Positions 41,914 to 50,560 of a stretch of 64,000 bases of DNA are shown one piece after another. The stretch lies in NCBI RefSeq assembly GCF_001758225.1, contig NZ_MAST01000034.1, positions 186,001-250,000 on the forward strand, written 5' to 3'. This DNA is from Humibacillus sp. DSM 29435. GTDB taxonomy: Bacteria > Actinomycetota > Actinomycetes > Actinomycetales > Dermatophilaceae. The notes under the pieces are model-generated. The model worked only from the letters and a program-made list of their open reading frames with translations. It had not been told where the DNA came from and did not search any database. Every line of letters starts with the position of its first letter. Within the stretch, counting starts at the first letter, position 1. Position numbers and translations under genes: made by a program.

Positions 41914-42438
41914 GTGACGGAGAACGTGGTCGACAGCCCTCGGGTGGTCGGCGCCCTGTCCCGGATGCGGGCGTGCGGTGAGCGGGTCACACCTGCCCGA
42001 CGCGCTGTGCTGCGGGTCGTCGACCTCGCCGACCGTGCCGACGAGCACCTCACGGCCGAGGTCATCGGCGCCCGGGTCGCCGAGCTGGCGCCGAGCGTTC
42101 ACCGGGCCACGGTCTACCGCACCCTCACCTCGCTGACCGAGGCCGGCTTCCTCTCGCAGGTGCACCTTGGAGGAGCGTCGACGATCTACCACCTGGAGGA
42201 GCCCAGGGCGACCGCCGCGGCCGACCGGGCTGCCGCATCCGGCCCGGGCACGGAGGGGTCGTGCGGCACGGGCCACGCTCACGTGCGATGCGTCTCGTGT
42301 GGTCGGGTGCTCGATGTTCCCCCGACCGCCTTCGACTCCCTGACCGCCCGACTCCTCGACGGCATCGGCTTCGCTCTGGACCCAGGCCGCACCGCACTGC
42401 TCGGCACCTGTCGAGACTGTCGGGCCGACGCCGGCTGA
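41914..42438 (+). CDS. Fur-family metalloregulator
   Basis: 174 residues. The winged helix includes RVTPARRAVLRVVDLA and the recognition helix PSVHRATVYRTLTSL; the regulatory domain has HAHVRCVSCGRV and the C-terminal CRDC, giving the two CxxC pairs of the structural zinc site. Subtype (Fur, Zur or PerR) cannot be fixed, though HAHVRC and the absence of a His-rich tail would suit Zur or a Fur-like role. GTG start at 41914 with CACAAT 6 nt before it, perhaps leaderless. Divergent from tdh. Confidence 0.9.
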   Translation: MTENVVDSPRVVGALSRMRACGERVTPARRAVLRVVDLADRADEHLTAEVIGARVAELAPSVHRATVYRTLTSLTEAGFLSQVHLGGASTIYHLEEPRATAAADRAAASGPGTEGSCGTGHAHVRCVSCGRVLDVPPTAFDSLTARLLDGIGFALDPGRTALLGTCRDCRADAG

Positions 42439-42462
42439 ACCCCGGCTCGTCGCGGCCGGAGG

Positions 42463-44250
42463 TCAGCCGGCGGGGTTGAGGGCGCGCAAGGTGTCGCGGA
42501 TGTCGATCCAACCGACCGGCTGGTCACCCTGGGCGGCGAGCACCGGGATGGCGCTGATCCCGCTACCGTCGAGCGCCTCGATGGCCTGGTCGAGCTGGTC
42601 GTCCTCCCGCAGCGTCACCGGCAGCTCGACCAGCAGCGCAGCCGGGTCGATGTCATGCTGACCGTCGGCCAGCGCCTCCGCCACGGCCCGAGCCGTCACC
42701 ACCCCGATGTACCGCCCCTGTGCGTCAGCCAGCGGCAGCACGCCGTAGCGGGCCCCGCCGAGCAGGTTGGCCGTCTCGCGCAGGGTCGTGTCAGAGCTGA
42801 TCACGGTCGGCACCGGCCGCATCACCTCGCGCACCGCGATGAGGCTCGCGGCGGCGCTGCTGGCCGGTTCCGACAGGTCGATGCCCCGTCGGCTCAGCTT
42901 GAGGGTGTAGATCGAGTCGGGCGTCAGGCGGTGGCTGAGCAGGGTGGCCAGCACGACGGCGATCATGATCGGCAGGATGATCGAGTACTCCCCCGTCAGC
43001 TCGAACATGATGATGACGCCGGTGATCGGGGCCCGGGCCGCGCCGCCGAACACCGCCCCCATCCCGATCAGGCCGTAGGCCCCGATCGGGCCGGCGATGC
43101 CGGGCACCACCGACTGGGCGACAAGGCCGAAGGCGGCCCCGAGCATGGCGCCGATGAACAGGCTGGGGGCGAAGACGCCTCCGGAGCCGCCGATGCCGAT
43201 CGTGAGAGAGGTGGCCAGCGTCTTGCCGACGAGCAGCACGATGAGGAAGCCGATGGCGTAGGTGCCGTCGATGGCGTGGCCGAGCACGGGGTAGCCGACC
43301 CCGTACATCTGTGGCAGCACGAGCAGCAGCAGCCCGAGCAGGAGGCCGCCGACGGCGGGGCGCAGCCATTCCGGTCCGCGCCAGACGGCGTCGCAGACGT
43401 CCTCGATGAAGTAGAGCACCTTGGTGAAGCCGACGCCCACGGCGCCGGCGATCAGGCCGAGCAGAGCGAAGAGCAGGTACTCCGACGGGTGCTCGACCGT
43501 GAACGGGGGCAGCTGCAGGAACGGCGTGTCACCGAGGATCGCGCGGCCGATGACCGAGGCGGTCACCGACGAGAGCACGACCATGCCGAACGACTGGGTC
43601 GTGAAGTCGGCGAGAATCAGCTCCATCGCGAAGAAGACCCCGGCGAGCGGGGCGTTGAAGGTCGCCGCGATGCCGCCGGCCGCTCCGCAGGCCACCAGCA
43701 CCCGCATCCGCGGCGTCGGCAGGCGCACGATGCGACCAACCGTCGAGCCGAGCGCCGACCCGATCTGCACGATCGGCCCCTCCCGACCGACCGAACCTCC
43801 GCCGCCGATGCAAAGGGCCGATGCCAGCGCCTTGACCGCGGCAACCTGAGGCTTGATCCGCCCGCCCCGGCGTGCGACGGCGTACATGACCTCAGGCACG
43901 CCGTGGCCGCGGGCCTCCCGGGCGAAGAAGTAGACGAGGGGGCCGTAGAGGAGCCCGGCCACGACCGGCACACCGATGACGAACCACCGCCCGAGCCCGG
44001 GCAACGACGGGTTGGCCGCCCCCGGCACGGCGGCGTAGTCGGCGTGGCCGGTGAACAGCTGGGTGAAGGCGCCGATCAGCCAGCGGAAGAAGACCGCGGC
44101 CAGGCCCGTTCCGGCACCGACGACCAGGGCGAGCGCCAGCATCCCGCCGTTCGACCCGCGGATGCGGTCGAGGGAGAGCAGCGCCCGGCGCCACGCCGGG
44201 GCGCCGATGCCTCCCGGGTCGGCTGATGGGGTGGCAGCATAGGAAGGCAT
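42463..44250 (-). CDS. ClC-family chloride channel/antiporter with CBS domains
   Basis: 595 residues from the ATG at 44250; longer in-frame readings run antisense into the MarR gene. Selectivity-filter motifs are GGSVGREGPIVQIGSALG (GREGP with the gating Glu) and GGSGGVFAPSLFIGA (GxFxP). The membrane part spans about 440 residues; two CBS domains follow (VREVMRPVPTVISSDTTLRE; then ELPVTLREDDQLDQAIEALD), which usually bind adenine nucleotides. Moves Cl- and protons. Its promoter overlaps a palindrome shared with the divergent MarR gene. Confidence 0.95.
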   Translation of the reverse strand: MPSYAATPSADPGGIGAPAWRRALLSLDRIRGSNGGMLALALVVGAGTGLAAVFFRWLIGAFTQLFTGHADYAAVPGAANPSLPGLGRWFVIGVPVVAGLLYGPLVYFFAREARGHGVPEVMYAVARRGGRIKPQVAAVKALASALCIGGGGSVGREGPIVQIGSALGSTVGRIVRLPTPRMRVLVACGAAGGIAATFNAPLAGVFFAMELILADFTTQSFGMVVLSSVTASVIGRAILGDTPFLQLPPFTVEHPSEYLLFALLGLIAGAVGVGFTKVLYFIEDVCDAVWRGPEWLRPAVGGLLLGLLLLVLPQMYGVGYPVLGHAIDGTYAIGFLIVLLVGKTLATSLTIGIGGSGGVFAPSLFIGAMLGAAFGLVAQSVVPGIAGPIGAYGLIGMGAVFGGAARAPITGVIIMFELTGEYSIILPIMIAVVLATLLSHRLTPDSIYTLKLSRRGIDLSEPASSAAASLIAVREVMRPVPTVISSDTTLRETANLLGGARYGVLPLADAQGRYIGVVTARAVAEALADGQHDIDPAALLVELPVTLREDDQLDQAIEALDGSGISAIPVLAAQGDQPVGWIDIRDTLRALNPAG

Positions 44251-44252
44251 GA

Positions 44253-44267
44253 ATTGCAGTATGCAAT
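44253..44267. promoter_or_regulatory. probable MarR operator between clc and marR
   Basis: ATTGCA-GTA-TGCAAT is a perfect dyad ending 2 nt before the ClC start codon and 33 bp before the MarR start. On the ClC strand CATACT within it lies 7 nt before the ATG, so a bound repressor would cover a leaderless -10 box. Confidence 0.55.
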
Positions 44268-44299
44268 AGTTGTACTGGCCAAGGGAAGTGGGAGGTTCG

Positions 44300-44860
44300 A
44301 TGGCGCGCGACGCAGAGACCCAGTGCACGGCTGGGTCCCGAAGCGAGCGTGACTGCGCCGCAGCACAGCTCGATGTCACAGAGCCGGCAGACGCCGGTGA
44401 GACAGACGAGATCGTGACGGCACTGCTCACGGCATCCCGCGTTCTGGTCGGGGTCTCGGCTCGGTCACTGGCCGGGGCGGAGGACTCCGTGACACTCACC
44501 CAGTTCCGCACCCTCGTCGTGCTGCAGGGTCACGGGCCGACGCGGCTCATCGCTCTGGCCGAGCGCCTGGGCGTCAACGCCTCGACCGCGCTGCGCACCG
44601 TCGACCGCCTCATCGCCTCCGGAATGGTGCGGCGGCGTGAGAACGCGAACGACCGGCGCGAGGTCGTCATCGACCTCACGCCCGTCGGAGCCACCGTGGT
44701 CAGCGAGGTGACCGCACGTCGACGGGCTGCCATCGAGGGCATCGTCTCGGCCATGCCGGCGGGCCGGAGACGGGGACTGGTGACGTCGTTGACCGCCTTT
44801 GCGGATGCCGCTGACGAGCCTGCGAGCAGCGACGACCAGGCGAGCCGGCTCGGCTGGTGA
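44300..44860 (+). CDS. MarR-family transcriptional regulator
   Basis: 186 residues from the ATG at 44300, 5 nt after GGGAGG. The winged helix is recognisable (TLTQFRTLVVLQGHGPTRLI, LAERLGVNASTALRTVDRLI, then the wing MVRRRENANDRREVVIDLT). Flanking helices form the usual dimer region. Divergent from the ClC gene with a palindrome in the 49-bp gap; it probably represses itself and the channel gene. The effector is unknown. Confidence 0.9.
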   Translation: MARDAETQCTAGSRSERDCAAAQLDVTEPADAGETDEIVTALLTASRVLVGVSARSLAGAEDSVTLTQFRTLVVLQGHGPTRLIALAERLGVNASTALRTVDRLIASGMVRRRENANDRREVVIDLTPVGATVVSEVTARRRAAIEGIVSAMPAGRRRGLVTSLTAFADAADEPASSDDQASRLGW

Positions 44861-44879
44861 ACCCCGTTGGGCTGGCGGG

Positions 44880-47075
44880 TCAGACGGCTCCGACGGCGAG
44901 AACCTCGAGCAGGTAGCCCTGGGCGGGGCCGATCACCGGCACCGGCAGCCCGACCGAGGTCAGCACGGATCCGGGCACGACAAGACCCGACTCCCCAGTT
45001 GCCGGCTCCCACCAGGCAGGGGGTGCGGCCTGCACCAGTGCGGGCAGTCCGGCCTCGCGGCGAACGCGCACGACGTAGGTGCGGCTCGGGTCGAGACCGG
45101 GCAGCGGCAGCGCCCCCGTGACGGCGTCACGACCGGTGACGAGCCGCACGACGGTGAAGACCGCCCGGCCACCGTCAGGGGCGACGGTGCCGGTCACCTG
45201 CACCGTGCCGTCGGGGCTCTCGCTCCGGGCCAGGTCGCCGGTGTGCAGCAGCGAGCGCAGTTCGCGAACCAGGGCCGCCCAGTCGGTGAGGGCCGCCAGC
45301 TCGTCGTCGGAGCAGGTGGTGATGTCCCACTCGAGGCCGGCGTGACCCTGCAGGGCCAACAGCATCCGGAAACCCAGGTCGAGCGTGCGATGGGTCGTGT
45401 GGGCCGTCGGCGGCCCGATGTGGCTGCCGATCAGCTCGGGCGGCACGAGCAGGCTGGTCCACCGCTGGATCGACGCCCGCTCGAGCGCGTCGTTGCAGTC
45501 GCTGGTCCAGATGCGGTCGGTGCGCTCGAGCACGCCGAGGTCGACCCGGGCCCCTCCACTGCTGCACGACTCGATCTCGAGCCCCGGGTGCGCGGCCCGC
45601 AGGGCGTCGAGCAGTGCGTAGAAGGCCAGCGTCTGTCGGTGCACCACGGGCGCGTCGACGACCGGGCCGGATGCCGTCGCCGCAGTGTGCACCGCCTCGT
45701 GCAGGTCGCGGTTGTGGTCCCACTTGAGGTAGTCGATGCGGTACTGCCCGACCAGCCCGCTGATGCGGTCGAACACCTGCTGCCAGGCGTCGGGGTTGGT
45801 CAGGTCGAGCAGCTGCTGGAAGCGCCACTCACGGGGGGCGCCATCGGTCGGGCGCAGCATCCAGTCGGGGTGCTCGCGCACGAGATCGCTGTCGTCGTTG
45901 ACCATCTCGGGCTCGAACCAGAGCCCGAACTCGAGGCCGAGCCCTTTGACGTGGTCGACGAGCGGGCCCAGGCCCTGCGGCCACACGTCACTCGACACGA
46001 CCCAGTCGCCGAGGGCGGCGCGGTCGTGGCGACGGCCCCCGAACCACCCGTCGTCGAGCACGAAACGTTCGACGCCGATGTGGGCGGCCTGGTCGGCCAG
46101 CGCCTTGAGGTGGTCGAGGTCGGTCTCGAAGTAGACCGCCTCCCAGGTGTTGAGGGTCACCGGTCGAGAACGGCTCGGATGGTTCGGCCGGGCGCGGAGG
46201 CTGCGGTGCAGACGACGCGACAGGCCGTCGAGGCCCTCGGTCGAGTGGACGAAGACAACCGTGGGGGCGACGTAGGTCTCACCCGGCTCGAGGCGCACCT
46301 CGCCGGGAGCGAGCAGCTCGCCGCCGCCGATCACGGCGTGGTGGCGACCCGCCCCCTCGGGCAGCGCCTCCACCAGGTGCTCGTGGTTGCCGCTCCATGC
46401 CGTGTGCACCGCCCACACCTCGCCGGTGCGCCAGCCGAAGCCGCGGGTACCGGCCATCATCAGCAGGGTGGCGTCGTGACCGGTGCGTCCGCGACGCGAG
46501 GCGCGCAGATGGGTGCCGTGGTCGAGTCGGCTGCGCTGGGGCGACCGCTCGCGGCACCAGCGACCGGTGAGGTCGAGCACCTCGTCGGCACGCAACGGAA
46601 GGGGGAGCACGGAGCGCAGCGCCGCCACGTCGACGGCGACTCCCTCCGAGCGCGCGTTCGTCACGGATGCCGTAACCCGCAGCACACCGTTCGGGTCGAG
46701 GTCGTGCCGCAGCACGAGCACCACGCCGTCGGTCGACCGGGCGGTCGAGACGATCGCCTCGTCGATGACCTGGCAGGTCACCTCACCCCACCGCACGGCG
46801 CCGGAGCCGCCACCGCGATGGGCGGCATAGCCCGGCGTGCCCGACCAGCCGTCGGCCTCACCGGGCAGCACGGTCAGCGGCCACGGCGCGTCGAGGGCGC
46901 TCGGCGGCACCGCCGCCGAGGTGGCGACGAGAAGCGCGTCGTAGGCGGAGGCACCGCCCTCGAGCGCAGGCCCCCAGTGGAGCACCTCGGGTAGACCGAC
47001 ATCCGCCGGCACCACCACGAGAGCGGTGCCGGCGGACTCGATGAAGATCGGCGAACCAGGTTTGATGACAGTCAC
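44880..47075 (-). CDS. alpha-galactosidase, GH36
   Basis: 731 residues. Hydrolyses terminal alpha-1,6-galactose from melibiose or raffinose-type sugars. Clan D signatures are FVLDDGWFGGRR, the nucleophile Asp in YLKWDHNRDL and the acid/base Asp in WTSDCNDALER, with the GH36 block ESCSSGGARVDLG. Full-length bacterial tetrameric type (about 730 residues), no signal peptide, so it works on imported sugar in the cytoplasm. The GTG start at 47075 follows the permease stop by 2 nt: last gene of the ABC operon. Confidence 0.95.
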   Translation of the reverse strand: MTVIKPGSPIFIESAGTALVVVPADVGLPEVLHWGPALEGGASAYDALLVATSAAVPPSALDAPWPLTVLPGEADGWSGTPGYAAHRGGGSGAVRWGEVTCQVIDEAIVSTARSTDGVVLVLRHDLDPNGVLRVTASVTNARSEGVAVDVAALRSVLPLPLRADEVLDLTGRWCRERSPQRSRLDHGTHLRASRRGRTGHDATLLMMAGTRGFGWRTGEVWAVHTAWSGNHEHLVEALPEGAGRHHAVIGGGELLAPGEVRLEPGETYVAPTVVFVHSTEGLDGLSRRLHRSLRARPNHPSRSRPVTLNTWEAVYFETDLDHLKALADQAAHIGVERFVLDDGWFGGRRHDRAALGDWVVSSDVWPQGLGPLVDHVKGLGLEFGLWFEPEMVNDDSDLVREHPDWMLRPTDGAPREWRFQQLLDLTNPDAWQQVFDRISGLVGQYRIDYLKWDHNRDLHEAVHTAATASGPVVDAPVVHRQTLAFYALLDALRAAHPGLEIESCSSGGARVDLGVLERTDRIWTSDCNDALERASIQRWTSLLVPPELIGSHIGPPTAHTTHRTLDLGFRMLLALQGHAGLEWDITTCSDDELAALTDWAALVRELRSLLHTGDLARSESPDGTVQVTGTVAPDGGRAVFTVVRLVTGRDAVTGALPLPGLDPSRTYVVRVRREAGLPALVQAAPPAWWEPATGESGLVVPGSVLTSVGLPVPVIGPAQGYLLEVLAVGAV

Positions 47076-47077
47076 GC

Positions 47078-48004
47078 TCAGCCTTTCGTGGCGCCGAGCG
47101 TGAGCCCCGCCACAAAGTGTTTCTGGAGCAGGAAGAAGATCACGAGGGTCGGGACGGCGACGATGATCGACCCTGCCGCCACGAGGTTGTTGTCGGTGAA
47201 GAACTGGCCCACCAGGTTGTTCAGCGAGCTGGTGACGGGGAACTTGTCACCCTCCTGCAGCAGCACGGTGGCCCAGAAGAACTCGTTGTAGACCCAGGTG
47301 ACCTGCAGGGTGGCGAGCGCCGCCAACGGCGGGCGACAGAGGGGCAGCGTGAGAGTGAAGAACTGCCGCAGCACACCGGCCCCGTCGATCACCGCTGACT
47401 CGTAGATCTCTCGGGGGATGGTCTTCATGTAGTTGCTCAGCACGAAGGCGCAGAAGCCGGTCTGGAAGGCCACGTTGACGAGCACGAGGCCGGCCAGGCT
47501 GTTGAGCAGGTGGCCCGAGTCGTTGAGCCACGTCGGAACCTCGATGGCGCGGAACATCCGGTACACCGGGATGAGCAGAGCCTGCGGGGGTAGCAGGTTG
47601 GCCGCGAGGAACACCGAGAGCAACGTGAGGTTGAACTTGAACGAGAACCGCGAGACGACGAAGGCGATGCAGCACGAGAGGAACAGGGTGAGCAGCACGG
47701 CCGGAACGGTGATGATCGCGGAGTTGACGAAGTGCTTGCCGAAGTCGGCCTGCTGCCAGGCGTTCTTGTAGTTGTCGAGGGTGAAGCCACCCCAGGAGAC
47801 GTAGCCGTTCTTGGCGGTGTACGCGTAGTCGCGGAAGGAGTTGAGGGCGGCGAGCAGCATCGGGCCGAGCCAGATGAGGGCGACCACGGTGAGGAACAGC
47901 GGCAGCAGCCAGCGCCGCCCGCTCTGCGGGCCGCCCTCTCGCGTCTTCGACAGCGGCGCCTGCTGTGCGGTGACCGGATCGGTGTCGGTGGCAGACACAG
48001 TCAT
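47078..48004 (-). CDS. sugar ABC transporter permease, MalG-like
   Basis: 308 residues, six membrane helices. The EAA loop that contacts the ATPase is YESAVIDGAGVLRQFFTLTL followed by PLCRPPLAAL. Overlaps the MalF-like gene by 4 nt. Forms the inner-membrane channel of the galactoside importer. Confidence 0.92.
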   Translation of the reverse strand: MTVSATDTDPVTAQQAPLSKTREGGPQSGRRWLLPLFLTVVALIWLGPMLLAALNSFRDYAYTAKNGYVSWGGFTLDNYKNAWQQADFGKHFVNSAIITVPAVLLTLFLSCCIAFVVSRFSFKFNLTLLSVFLAANLLPPQALLIPVYRMFRAIEVPTWLNDSGHLLNSLAGLVLVNVAFQTGFCAFVLSNYMKTIPREIYESAVIDGAGVLRQFFTLTLPLCRPPLAALATLQVTWVYNEFFWATVLLQEGDKFPVTSSLNNLVGQFFTDNNLVAAGSIIVAVPTLVIFFLLQKHFVAGLTLGATKG

Positions 48005-48888
48005 TCCTCCTTCATGACGATGCGCAGGTAACCGACGACGAGCACGCTCGAGATCGCGAGCATGATCGTGGCCAGGGCCGAGCCGAAACCGATGCGGCTG
48101 GCCTCGCCCACGACGTTCTGGGTGACCAGCGTCGAGATCAGTTCGAGACCGTTACGGCCGCGGTTGATCACCCACACGAGGTCGAAGGCACGGAGCGACT
48201 CGATGAACGTCACGACGAGCACGATCAGGTTGATGGGGCGCATGACCGGGAAGACCACTTGGAAGAACGTCTGCCGGTCGGTGGCGCCGTCGACCTTGGC
48301 CGCCTCGCGAAGCGAAGGGTCGACGCCCTTGAGCCCGGCCAGGTAGAGCAGCATGATGTAGCCGGAGTGTCGCCAGGTGGCGGCCACCAGCACCGCCCAC
48401 AGGTTGACGCTCGGGTCGCCGTACCAGTCGGTCGTGCCGCCGGTGATGGCGTTGAGCAGCCCCTGGTCTCGCGAGTAGATCAGCTGCCAGATGAAGCCCA
48501 CGAGGGCGAGGGAGAGCACGACCGGGAGGTAGATGCTCGTCTGGTAGAACCTCGTGCCCCGCACCCCCTTGTCGATGAGTACGGCCAGGAACATCCCGAG
48601 GGGGGTCGCGATGAAGAACATCACTGCCAGCCAGATGAGGTTGTGCTGGATGGCCGGCCAGAACGGCGGGTAGATGGTGGCAATATCGACGTAGTTCTTG
48701 AAGCCCACCGACTTGATGCCGGAGAGCGGCCCGATGCCGTCCCAGTTCGTGAACGAGAGCAGCACCGAGCCGATCGCCGGCACCCAGACCAGCCAGAGCA
48801 CCAGGGCGGTCGGCACGACCACCATCAGACCCACGACGACCTTGTCGCGCGTCGACAGCTGGTCGATGCCTTTGTACTTCCGTGCCAT
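48001..48888 (-). CDS. sugar ABC transporter permease, MalF-like
   Basis: 295 residues, six membrane helices; EAA loop LREAAKVDGATDRQTFFQVV followed by FPVMRPI. The ATG follows GGAGGG by 9 nt. Partner of the MalG-like permease. The ATP-binding subunit is not encoded in this locus; actinobacterial sugar importers commonly share a single MsiK-type ATPase encoded elsewhere. Confidence 0.92.
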   Translation of the reverse strand: MARKYKGIDQLSTRDKVVVGLMVVVPTALVLWLVWVPAIGSVLLSFTNWDGIGPLSGIKSVGFKNYVDIATIYPPFWPAIQHNLIWLAVMFFIATPLGMFLAVLIDKGVRGTRFYQTSIYLPVVLSLALVGFIWQLIYSRDQGLLNAITGGTTDWYGDPSVNLWAVLVAATWRHSGYIMLLYLAGLKGVDPSLREAAKVDGATDRQTFFQVVFPVMRPINLIVLVVTFIESLRAFDLVWVINRGRNGLELISTLVTQNVVGEASRIGFGSALATIMLAISSVLVVGYLRIVMKEE

Positions 48889-48904
48889 GGTGAAGCCCTC
48901 CGGG

Positions 48905-50257
48905 TCAGGAAGCGAAGATGCTCTTCTTCTGGGCCTCGATGCTGTTGGTCAGCCCGTCGATGTCCTTCGGGTTCTTCAGGAAGGTCTGGATGGCGGGAAT
49001 CATCACGGTCGAGGCGAAGTCGGGGCGGGTGTCGCGGTCCATGAACTGGGCGATCGACTTGGCCGACTTGACGAACTCGGCCGACTTCTTCTGAAGCGAG
49101 GTGTACCCCGCCACGTCGGCGCCGTCGTTGGTGGCGATGACGCTCGGGTCGGCCTTGACCACAATGTTCTGTGCGTCGGCCGAACCGAGGTAGGCCAACA
49201 GCTTCTTGGCCGCGGCCTCGTTCTTCGGGTTCTTGCTCATCATCCAGCCGTCGATCGGGGCCTCGATAGCATCGGTGCCGACGGCCGGGTCGATCTCGGG
49301 GAAGGTGAAGAAGTCGAGGTCCTCCTGCTCGGCGCCCTTCTCGAACTGCTGGGCCACGAACGAGCCGAGAACGTACATGCCCGACTTCTTCTGCTGCAGC
49401 GACTGGGCCGCCTCCTGCCAGGTGCGACCGAGGGCGTCGGGCTGGTGGATCGGCAGCAGACCGGCCCAGGTGTCGAAGACCTTCTTGACCTTGGGGTCGG
49501 CCCACGACTCCTTGCCCGCCATCAGGCTGATGTGGAAGTCGTAGCCGTTGATGCGCAGGTTGAGCTGGTCGAAGGTGCCCATGGCGGGCCAGCCGTCCTT
49601 GTCGCCGAAGGCGATCGGGATGAGGTTGTCCTTCTTCATCTGAGCGCCGAGGGCGTTGAGCTCGTCGAGGGTCTTGGGCACCTCGTAGCCCTTGTCCTTG
49701 AAGACGCTCTTACGGTAGAAAACGGCCCACGGGTAGTAGGTGGCGGGCATGAAGTACTGCTTGCCGTCGTCGCCGGTCGACGCCTTCTTCAGGGCGTCGC
49801 TCATACCCGTGACGTTGGTCCACACGTCAGAGATGTCACCGGCGAGGTCCTTGTTCGCGAAGAAGCGCATGCGGTAGCCGGAGAACCAGGTGAAGACGTC
49901 GTCTGGCGCGCCCTGGAGGTAGTTGTTGATGTTCTCCTGGAAGCTGTTGTGGTCGATCGTGTTGATCTTGACCGTCGTTCCGGAGTTGGCTTTCTGGAAG
50001 GCGTCCATCACCGCCTTGATGGCGGCCTTGGGCGGGGCATCCGACTGGTTGGAGCCGGCGCTGACCGTGCCCGAGACCGGGCCGGTGGGCACACCGGTCG
50101 AACTGGGGCTGTCGCTGCCGCAGGCGGCGAGACCGCCGGCGCCGAGCAGCGCTCCGAGGCCCACGGCCCCGCGCAGCACCGTGCGACGGTTGACACCGCC
50201 GAGGGACGGGGGGATGAGCCGGGCGAGGTACTCGGCCTCGTTCGTCGGACGGGTCAT
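48905..50257 (-). CDS. sugar-binding lipoprotein of an ABC importer (Tat signal)
   Basis: 450 residues from the ATG at 50257 (AAGGAG 8 nt upstream). The N terminus combines a twin-arginine motif (NRRTVLRG, Arg24-Arg25) with a lipobox (LAAC, Cys46), so the protein is probably exported folded and lipid-anchored. The body is a family 1 extracellular solute-binding protein (NNYLQGAPDDVFTWFSGYRM, FYRKSVFKDKGYEVPKTLDE, GKESWADPKVKKVFDTW). First gene of the operon with the two permeases and alpha-galactosidase, pointing to alpha-galactosides as ligand. Confidence 0.93.
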   Translation of the reverse strand: MTRPTNEAEYLARLIPPSLGGVNRRTVLRGAVGLGALLGAGGLAACGSDSPSSTGVPTGPVSGTVSAGSNQSDAPPKAAIKAVMDAFQKANSGTTVKINTIDHNSFQENINNYLQGAPDDVFTWFSGYRMRFFANKDLAGDISDVWTNVTGMSDALKKASTGDDGKQYFMPATYYPWAVFYRKSVFKDKGYEVPKTLDELNALGAQMKKDNLIPIAFGDKDGWPAMGTFDQLNLRINGYDFHISLMAGKESWADPKVKKVFDTWAGLLPIHQPDALGRTWQEAAQSLQQKKSGMYVLGSFVAQQFEKGAEQEDLDFFTFPEIDPAVGTDAIEAPIDGWMMSKNPKNEAAAKKLLAYLGSADAQNIVVKADPSVIATNDGADVAGYTSLQKKSAEFVKSAKSIAQFMDRDTRPDFASTVMIPAIQTFLKNPKDIDGLTNSIEAQKKSIFAS

Positions 50258-50560
50258 GACGTGTCTCCTTTGACGCGGAACTGGGGCCCTGCCTCGGTCA
50301 GGTAGTGCAAAAGTCGAACATTCGCCCCCACAAACCACCAGCAGTGAACAGACTGTGGCAGCCCGAAACGGGCCTGTCAAGGGTGTCGACAGACGCTGTA
50401 TCAACCTGTGACCTGACCTCAGAGGGCTGAACTGAGCCTGAATCGTGACGGATTCGCGCTCGGGCCGACGTCGGTTCATTCCACCGGACGACCGGGGGCT
50501 CCTCGGAAACAATGTTGGAAATTGTTGACATCTGCGAAGGAACGCACCAGCCTGTGTGTC
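50258..50560. promoter_or_regulatory. divergent control region of the galactoside locus
   Basis: The gap of about 300 bp between the binding-protein and GH42 genes has no reading frame of note. It holds a dyad AACAAT-N7-ATTGTT (50508-50526) near the GH42 start, and TCGAACATT (50314-50322) on the other side, whose complement AATGTTCGA matches the dyad's AATGTTGGA. These may be sites for the DeoR regulator encoded downstream. Confidence 0.4.
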
